Positions 58,885 through 64,000 of a stretch of DNA of 64,000 nucleotides are shown in pieces. Under the pieces are notes generated by a model that was given only the letters and a program-made list of their open reading frames with translations, was not told the DNA's origin and made no database searches. This DNA is from Natrinema saccharevitans. GTDB lineage: Archaea; Halobacteriota; Halobacteria; Halobacteriales; Natrialbaceae. The translations under genes were made by a program, and so were the position numbers. Position 1 is the stretch's first letter. Each line of letters starts with the position of its first letter. The stretch covers positions 2,542,001 through 2,606,000 of the forward strand of contig NZ_LWLN01000001.1 in assembly GCF_001953745.1 (NCBI RefSeq), read 5' to 3'.

Positions 58885-59804
58885 CGATCGCCCTCCGCCG
58901 GGTCTGCCAGTTCCGTCTCGTCGCGCTCGAGGTCGGCCAGCACTGCCTCGAGGTCCGCGCGGTACTCGTCGGCCAGGCGGGAGAGCGGCGAGCGCAGGCG
59001 AGCCGGGCCGTAGCCGCGAATCTCCATGGCCTCCTTGACCGGAATGGGGTTGGTCTCGACGAACAGTTCGCGAAACAGCGGGCCGAGTTCGTGGTGCAGT
59101 TCCCTTGCACGTTGGTAATCGCCGTCCAGCGCCGCACCGACCATGGCACACGTGCGCTCGGGTTCGATGTTCGCGGCGACGCTGATCGTCCCGGTGCCGC
59201 CGACCGAGAGGGTCGGCAGGGTCATGCCGTCGTCGCCCGACAGCACCGCGAAGTCCTCGTCGCGCGTGCGTTCGACGACCTCACTGATCTGGCCCAGATC
59301 GCCGCTGGCGGCCTTGTAGCCCGCGACGTTCTCGTGGCTCGCCAGTTCGACGGCGGTGTCGGGCTCGATGTTCCGGCCCGTCCGGGAGGGGACGTTGTAG
59401 ACGATCTGAGGCAGGTCGACGGCGTCGGCGATCGTCCGGTAATGCTCGATCAGCCCGCGCTGTTCGGGCTTGTTGTAGTACGGCGAGATGAGCAGGAGGC
59501 CGTCCGCGCCCGCGTCTGCGGCCCGCTCGGACAGTTCCAGTGCCTCGCGGGTGTTGTTCGAGCCGGTGCCCGCGATGACGGGCACGTCGTCGACGGCCTC
59601 GATGACGGCCTCGACGACCTCCACGTGTTCGTCGTGGGTCAGCGTCGCCGACTCGCCGGTCGAGCCGACCGGGACGAGCCCGTCGACGCCCGCTGTCTCG
59701 AGGCGCTGAGCGTCGGCCTGCAGCGTTTCGAAGTCGATTCGTTCGTCCTCGTCGAAGGGCGTACACATCGCCGGAAAGACGCCCGAAAGGTCGATAGCAG
59801 TCAT
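58881..59804 (-). CDS. dapA: 4-hydroxy-tetrahydrodipicolinate synthase
   Basis: The 307-residue TIM-barrel aldolase joins pyruvate and aspartate semialdehyde, the first committed lysine step. It has the Schiff-base Lys in VAGYKAASGDL, the catalytic Tyr in IVYNVPSRTGRN, and GSTGESATLTHDEH. It is first in the operon; two CCGATCGG palindromes lie 30-60 bases upstream. Confidence 0.96.
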   Translation of the reverse strand: MTAIDLSGVFPAMCTPFDEDERIDFETLQADAQRLETAGVDGLVPVGSTGESATLTHDEHVEVVEAVIEAVDDVPVIAGTGSNNTREALELSERAADAGADGLLLISPYYNKPEQRGLIEHYRTIADAVDLPQIVYNVPSRTGRNIEPDTAVELASHENVAGYKAASGDLGQISEVVERTRDEDFAVLSGDDGMTLPTLSVGGTGTISVAANIEPERTCAMVGAALDGDYQRARELHHELGPLFRELFVETNPIPVKEAMEIRGYGPARLRSPLSRLADEYRADLEAVLADLERDETELADPAEGDR

Positions 59805-59835
59805 GTGTTGGTGTCGTTGAGTCGTGTGTCGGACT

Positions 59836-59866
59836 CCGATCGGTAGGTCCTATCGGTTCCGATCGG
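59836..59866. promoter_or_regulatory. Paired palindromes upstream of dapA
   Basis: CCGATCGG occurs at 59836-59843 and again at 59859-59866, 23 bases apart (about two helical turns), 32-62 bases before the dapA ATG. Such spacing suits a dimeric repressor or activator. No known regulator can be named from this alone. Confidence 0.4.
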
Positions 59867-60140
59867 TCGTTGGTGATCGATCGCGCGCGGTCGAAGCGTG
59901 CCCGGGACGGGGGCGCTACGCCCGCCGCGAGCACTCGCAGGCGCGTTTGCGTTTCGAAAAACGAGGGGCGACGCCGCTCACGGCGGACTCGAGTCCCGAG
60001 CGAGCGACGTGGCGCATGCCCGAGAGACTGGGCCGGACCGACTTAGCCGTTGTGTCTTCGACCGGACTGATCGACGCGAGTGCGGAGAGCTGACATACGA
60101 ATCCACGTAGCTTATGCCGAGTCGTTGTCTAGAGTCAGCT
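59867..60140. other. Spacer between divergent dapA and htpX
   Basis: No gene seen. Frames are short and Arg-rich. The htpX promoter must lie near its right end. Confidence 0.5.
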
Positions 60141-60965
60141 ATGACGAATTTCGGATTGAAAGTGCGAATGGCGATCGTCGGCTCGATCCTGTTCGCGTTC
60201 TACATGCTCGTCGGTGCCTTCGGCCTGGCGATGTTCGGAGTCGGCGCGTGGCCGTTGGTCGGACTCGGCCTGCTCGTCTTGCCCGTCATCCAGTACAAGA
60301 TTGGGACCTGGTCGGCCACGAGACGCGCCGAGGAGATGCCCGAAGACGGCCAGTACCGCGAGGTCCACCAGATGACGGAGTCGCTCTGTCGGGACATGGG
60401 CATCGAAAAGCCCACGCTGATGGTCATGGACATGGGCGTCCCCAACGCCTTCGCGACCGGCCGGAAGGGCAACGGCTACGTCGTCGTCTCGACCGAACTC
60501 ATCCGCCTGCTCCAGCGCGACGAACTCGAGGGCGTCATCGCCCACGAACTCGCCCACATCAAGAACCGCGACGTCCTCGCGATGGTGCTTGGTAGCTCCA
60601 TCGCGATGATGGTCGGCTGGGTCGCCTACATGGTCTACATGATGGGCGACGACCGCAGCATCGGCAGCATCTTCGTCGGGATGATCATCTCGAACATCGC
60701 CCAGATGCTCGTGATGGTGTTCGTGCTGGCGATCTCGCGGTACCGCGAGTACGTCGCCGACGACGACGCCCGCCAGTACATCGGCAGCGGCGACCCGCTC
60801 GCCCGCGCCCTCGAGAAGATCTCGCAGGGCTCGCAGGGCCGGGAGTCCGAACTCGACGACAGCGTGAGCGCGCTGTGTATCTTCAACTCCGAGAAGGGCC
60901 TGCTGCAGACGCTGTTTGCCACCCACCCGCCGACGGAAAAGCGCATTCGGAAGCTTCGGAACTAA
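60141..60965 (+). CDS. htpX: HtpX family membrane zinc metalloprotease
   Basis: The 274-residue M48 protease has two N-terminal helices (about 8-28 and 33-50), the zinc motif HELAHIKN in LEGVIAHELAHIKNRDVL, two more helices (about 155-205), the third ligand Glu in SRYREYVADDDA and the closing ATHPPTEKRIRKL. It degrades damaged membrane proteins. The start MTNFGLKVRM is typical of the family. Confidence 0.93.
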   Translation: MTNFGLKVRMAIVGSILFAFYMLVGAFGLAMFGVGAWPLVGLGLLVLPVIQYKIGTWSATRRAEEMPEDGQYREVHQMTESLCRDMGIEKPTLMVMDMGVPNAFATGRKGNGYVVVSTELIRLLQRDELEGVIAHELAHIKNRDVLAMVLGSSIAMMVGWVAYMVYMMGDDRSIGSIFVGMIISNIAQMLVMVFVLAISRYREYVADDDARQYIGSGDPLARALEKISQGSQGRESELDDSVSALCIFNSEKGLLQTLFATHPPTEKRIRKLRN

Positions 60966-61004
60966 TCCGGCGACACCCCATCGTGACCGTCCCGAACGCC
61001 GCGA

Positions 61005-61014
61005 TTTTTTATAG
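61005..61014 (+). promoter_or_regulatory. TATA box of the NYN gene, overlapping the htpX end
   Basis: TTTTTTATAG is centred 26 bases before the ATG at 61036 (leaderless). The T run could also serve as the htpX terminator, 40 bases after its stop. Confidence 0.6.
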
Positions 61015-61035
61015 CCGCCCGCGACATGCTAGTAT

Positions 61036-61533
61036 ATGACGGAAATTCATCCCGGGCAGCGCGTCGCCGTCCTCGTCGACGCCCAGAACCTCTATCACAC
61101 GGCCCAGAGCATGCACAGCCGGAACATCGACTACTCCGCCCTGCTCGAGAAGGCGGTTCAGGACCGCCAGCTCACCCGCGCGATCGCGTACGTGATCCGC
61201 GCGGACTCGCCGGAGGAGGAGAGCTTCTTCGAGGCGCTGATCGACATCGGCTTCGAGCCGAAGATCAAGGACATCAAGACCTTCGCCGACGGTTCGAAGA
61301 AGGCCGACTGGGACGTCGGGATGAGTCTTGACGCGGTGACGCTTGCCAACCACGTCGACACGATCGTCCTCTGTACGGGCGACGGCGACTTCTCGCGGCT
61401 GTGTTCGCACCTGCGCCACGAGGGCGTCCGCGTCGAGGTGATGTCGTTCCAGTCCTCGACGGCGGATGAACTCGTCGATGCCGCCGACTCCTTTCTCGAC
61501 CTGGGCGAACGCCACGAGACGTTCCTGCTCTAG
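61036..61533 (+). CDS. NYN-domain protein (LabA/DUF88-like nuclease)
   Basis: The 165-residue protein has the PIN-like acidic residues VAVLVDAQNLYHTAQ (Asp), ADWDVGMSLDAVTLA (Asp) and LCTGDGDFSRLCSHL (Asp pair). It is expected to cut RNA with metal ions. Length and motif order match archaeal LabA/NYN proteins. Target unknown. Confidence 0.88.
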   Translation: MTEIHPGQRVAVLVDAQNLYHTAQSMHSRNIDYSALLEKAVQDRQLTRAIAYVIRADSPEEESFFEALIDIGFEPKIKDIKTFADGSKKADWDVGMSLDAVTLANHVDTIVLCTGDGDFSRLCSHLRHEGVRVEVMSFQSSTADELVDAADSFLDLGERHETFLL

Positions 61534-61569
61534 CGCGGCGATCGAATCGTCCCCGGTTCGGACCGAGAA

Positions 61570-61746
61570 TCAGTTGGGCTGGCGGGTCTGCCAGAGACCG
61601 ATTACCAGCGCGTAGCCGGCAACGAATAGCGTCGCGCCGGTAATGAGGTAGACGAGCGGACCGGTGACGATCGCGGCCGGCCCGATCAGTGTCAGGGTCC
61701 CGACGACCAGCAGGGCGACCCCGAGACCGATTTGCGTGACGTCCAT
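61570..61746 (-). CDS. Small two-helix membrane protein
   Basis: The 58-residue protein is almost entirely hydrophobic: VTQIGLGVALLVVGTLTLIG, then VTGPLVYLITGATLFVAGYA, and a polar end LWQTRQPN. Probably a membrane hairpin. Convergent with the NYN gene. Function unknown. Confidence 0.62.
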   Translation of the reverse strand: MDVTQIGLGVALLVVGTLTLIGPAAIVTGPLVYLITGATLFVAGYALVIGLWQTRQPN

Positions 61747-61860
61747 GTGGATGCGATACTACTGAACCAATGATAATAACGTTCTCCATCTCGTTTCGGT
61801 CGCGTCGATGGCCGATCGCGGGTCGAAGGGCTTTCGACTCGCCGGTTCGAACCCGGCCCA

Positions 61861-62349
61861 ATGAGCGAGTCAGCAGACGGGAGCGCGGGCCTGTCCCAGC
61901 TTCGAACCATCGCGGACTACCAGTTCGGCGCGGACGCGGGGGCGGCGCTGTTCCCGCCGTCGGAATCGCTGACGGTCAAACGGACCACGTCGGGCCGCCC
62001 CCAGCAAGTCCACGCCGACGCCGGCCGGATCGTCTCCTTCGGCACCGACGGCCGGTTCACCCTCGGCCTCGAGGGCGGTCGCCGGCTCGCGGCCGCGCTC
62101 GAGCACCCGGCCTACCGGGTCGTCGTCGACGACGAGAGCGAGCCGTTCGTCCGCGAGGAGAAGAACGTCTTCGCGAAGTTCGTCCTCGAGGTCGGCGACG
62201 AGATCCGGCCGGGCGACGAGGTGCTGGTGGTCCACGAGCGCGGCGAGTTGCTCGCGGTCGGGACGGCCGAGCTGGACGCCGACGCCATCCGGGACTTCGA
62301 GACGGGGATGGCCGTCAACGTACGCGAGGGTGCGCCCGCAGAGACCTGA
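61861..62349 (+). CDS. PUA-domain RNA-binding protein
   Basis: The 162-residue protein has a pre-PUA region (TIADYQFGADAGAALFP) and a PUA domain (about 75-150: YRVVVDDESEPFVREEKNVFA, then PGDEVLVVHERGELLAVGTA). It probably binds structured RNA such as tRNA or rRNA. Archaeal homologs of this size are uncharacterised; some resemble the RNA-binding half of tRNA-modifying enzymes. Confidence 0.83.
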   Translation: MSESADGSAGLSQLRTIADYQFGADAGAALFPPSESLTVKRTTSGRPQQVHADAGRIVSFGTDGRFTLGLEGGRRLAAALEHPAYRVVVDDESEPFVREEKNVFAKFVLEVGDEIRPGDEVLVVHERGELLAVGTAELDADAIRDFETGMAVNVREGAPAET

Positions 62350-62384
62350 GGATCGGCGGACCGGCAGCCGATTCGCGAGGACCG

Positions 62385-62999
62385 CTACAGCTGGCACTCC
62401 CGGCCGATCTCCCGTTCGTACCGCGTCTTGATCGCCTCGAAGAGTCGCTCGCCGACGGGCGTCCCGAGCCGCGGTGCGGCCGTCGCGAAGAACTCGTCGA
62501 GGTCCTCGTACTCGTCGAACGCCTCGTTGCGCTCGGTCTCGTCGTAGCGGTCCCCGCGCTCGTATTTGAGCGCCTGCAGGCAGTTGTCGATCAGGTCCAT
62601 GTCCTTGACGAACCGCGCCGTCGGCGTCTCGCGGGCCTCGTACGCCGCCCAGAGCGAGCGAAACTCGTCGTCGCCGTCGAACGGCTCGAGCAGATCCGCG
62701 ATCGCGTCCCGCTCGCGGGCGACTTTCTCGCCTGCGTCGACCCGCTGGGTGCCGTCCTCGGCGCGCGTCGCGACGTCGCCGACGCGGGCCTCGCCCAGAT
62801 CGTGGAGCAGCGCCATCGACACCGCGCGGTCGCGGTCGACGTCGGCGGCCCGGTCGGCGTAGCACAGACACAGCGTCGCCACGCCCCACGTGTGGGCCGC
62901 GACCGACTCCGGGGCATCGATCCCGCGGAGGACCCAGCCGGTCCGGCGCTCGTCTTTCAGTTCGAGGGCCTCGAGCAGGGCGTCGAGTTCGTCGGCCAT
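62385..62999 (-). CDS. HD-domain hydrolase (YfbR-like 5'-nucleotidase)
   Basis: The 204-residue protein has the HD metal site: His in APESVAAHTWGVATL, the HD pair in SMALLHDLGEARVGD and the distal Asp in FVKDMDLIDNCLQAL. This order matches YfbR and the archaeal/eukaryotic HDDC2 type, which remove phosphate from deoxynucleoside 5'-monophosphates. The start at 62999 is chosen because the upstream frame is not acidic. Confidence 0.88.
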   Translation of the reverse strand: MADELDALLEALELKDERRTGWVLRGIDAPESVAAHTWGVATLCLCYADRAADVDRDRAVSMALLHDLGEARVGDVATRAEDGTQRVDAGEKVARERDAIADLLEPFDGDDEFRSLWAAYEARETPTARFVKDMDLIDNCLQALKYERGDRYDETERNEAFDEYEDLDEFFATAAPRLGTPVGERLFEAIKTRYEREIGRECQL

Positions 63000-63097
63000 T
63001 ACGGTCTCCCACGCGCCGCCGGGGATTGAAAACGTCGATCGTCGGCCCGGGAGTTTGAATGGACTATTATGGGTGCAGGTATGTGTATAGATCACTA

Positions 63098-63955
63098 ATG
63101 CCGCAGAAACCAGACCTGAGCGGACAGGCCGCATTCATAACGGGTACCACGCGTGGAATCGGGAAGCAACTCGCACTCGCGCTGGCCGAACAAGGCTGTG
63201 ACATCGTGTCGACGGGCAAGACCGTCGACGACTCGGACTCGGACCTCGAGGGGACGATCCACAAGACCGCCGAGGCCTGCGCCGAGAAGGGCGTCGAGAC
63301 GCACGCGATCCAACTGGACGTCCGCGACGAGGACGCCATCGAGGCGGCCGTCGAGGAGGCGATCGACGAGATGGGCGAGATCAACATCGTGATCAACAAC
63401 GCCTCGGCCATCCAGATGGGTGCGGTCGAGGACCTGCCGGCCGATCGCTACGACCTCCTGAACGAGGTCAACGTGCGCGGCACCTATCTCGTCTCGCGGG
63501 CGTTCATCGACCACCTCAAGGGCGTCGAGGAAGACGCCTGGATCCTGACGAACGCGCCGCCGGTCGAACTCGACCGCGCTCCGGGGTCGGCCGCCTACTC
63601 CTGGTCGAAGATGGGGATGTCGTTCGTGACGCTGTCGATGGCCCAGGAACTGGCCGACGACGAGATCGGCTGTAACACCTTCTGGCCGGTGACCGCGATC
63701 GACACGCGCGCGACCCGGTACTTCGAGATGGGGACCGAAGACGACTGGCGGACGCCCGACATCGTCTCGGACACCGTCCTCGAGATCCTGACCCGCGACC
63801 CCGCGGAGTTCACCGGGAACCGCGTCTACGACGAGGACTTCCTCCGGGAGGCCGGCGTCGAGGACTTCTCCGGGTACAACCTCACCGAGGGCGATCCCGA
63901 GCCGACGTCGGCGCAGCTGTTCGATCCGGACTACTCGCGGCCGGACGACGCCTGA
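63098..63955 (+). CDS. Short-chain dehydrogenase, HSDL2-like
   Basis: The 285-residue SDR has the cofactor motif ITGTTRGIGKQLALALAE, NNASAIQ, and catalytic Tyr and Lys in SAAYSWSKMGMS. The segments GKTVDDSDSDLEGTIHKTAE and CNTFWPVTAIDTRATRY resemble human HSDL2 and its bacterial relatives, which often carry an SCP2 lipid-binding domain that is absent here. Substrate unknown, perhaps an acyl or sterol-like compound. The stop codon is the first part of repeat B copy 5. Confidence 0.88.
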   Translation: MPQKPDLSGQAAFITGTTRGIGKQLALALAEQGCDIVSTGKTVDDSDSDLEGTIHKTAEACAEKGVETHAIQLDVRDEDAIEAAVEEAIDEMGEINIVINNASAIQMGAVEDLPADRYDLLNEVNVRGTYLVSRAFIDHLKGVEEDAWILTNAPPVELDRAPGSAAYSWSKMGMSFVTLSMAQELADDEIGCNTFWPVTAIDTRATRYFEMGTEDDWRTPDIVSDTVLEILTRDPAEFTGNRVYDEDFLREAGVEDFSGYNLTEGDPEPTSAQLFDPDYSRPDDA

Positions 63956-64000
63956 TACGGTCTGCTGTAAGTCATTTCCGGTGCGACCGCGACACGGCCT
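63953..64000 (+). repeat. Palindromic repeat, family B, copy 5 (cut by the window end)
   Basis: TGATACGGTCTGCTGTAAG, then TCATTTCCGGTGCGACCGCGA. It differs from copy 4 at few positions over the visible part. Its first three bases are the stop codon of the dehydrogenase gene. Confidence 0.75.

Overview
The window is chromosomal DNA of a halophilic archaeon (class Halobacteria). The evidence is high GC, strongly acidic proteins, many leaderless genes with a TATA-like box about 27 bases before the start codon, and archaeal marker genes: LonB, a thermosome subunit, Pus10, TrmY, SAMP3, NMN adenylyltransferase and bacterio-opsin-activator (HTH_10) regulators. The gene set looks like the Natrinema/Haloterrigena group, but that placement is inference.

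Layout. 0-3 kb: start of dpsA, a receiver-GAF-HTH_10 regulator, a stand-alone receiver and the wreck of a histidine kinase. 3-4.2 kb: no convincing gene. 4.2-14 kb: a GNAT acetyltransferase, a PadR regulator, small haloarchaeal proteins, the ubiquitin-like modifier SAMP3, the AzlCD exporter, a PPOX flavoprotein, a second HTH_10 regulator and a tungsten aldehyde:ferredoxin oxidoreductase. 14.6-16.5 kb: a PAS-LOV-GAF-HTH_10 regulator that may sense blue light. 17.1-18.6 kb: a lone TnpB (IS1341-type) element. 18.6-24.8 kb: sequon-rich secreted proteins, NUDIX, PadR, a coupled three-gene set and a voltage-gated-type K+ channel. 24.9-26.1 kb: an AT-rich, decayed strip ending at tRNA-Pro(CGG). 26.2-45.7 kb: mostly housekeeping genes (trmY, HtrA-like protease, pus10, rnhB, lonB, nadM, SAM hydrolase, thermosome, glycerate kinase, purN-AICAR transformylase fusion, purB). 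47.3-50.4 kb: a TasA/SipW-type secreted-filament cluster. 50.8-52 kb: two half-size EamA transporters. 52-59.8 kb: the diaminopimelate/lysine pathway (dapA-dapB-dapD, then lysA-dapF-dapE), interrupted by a VapBC-type toxin-antitoxin pair and a membrane-protein gene. 60-64 kb: HtpX, a NYN-domain protein, a PUA protein, an HD hydrolase and an HSDL2-like short-chain dehydrogenase.

Three structural themes cut across the annotation. First, an exactly 84-base palindromic repeat occurs three times. Two copies supply the last codons and stop codon of HTH_10 regulator genes. Second, a looser palindromic family occurs five times, mostly at gene 3' ends. Third, the 3' ends of two housekeeping genes, dapD and purB, are each duplicated on the far side of a small cargo region (vapBC, and a 290-residue unknown gene). 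This suggests elements that insert at gene ends and rebuild the coding end. No CRISPR array, rRNA or replication origin was seen.
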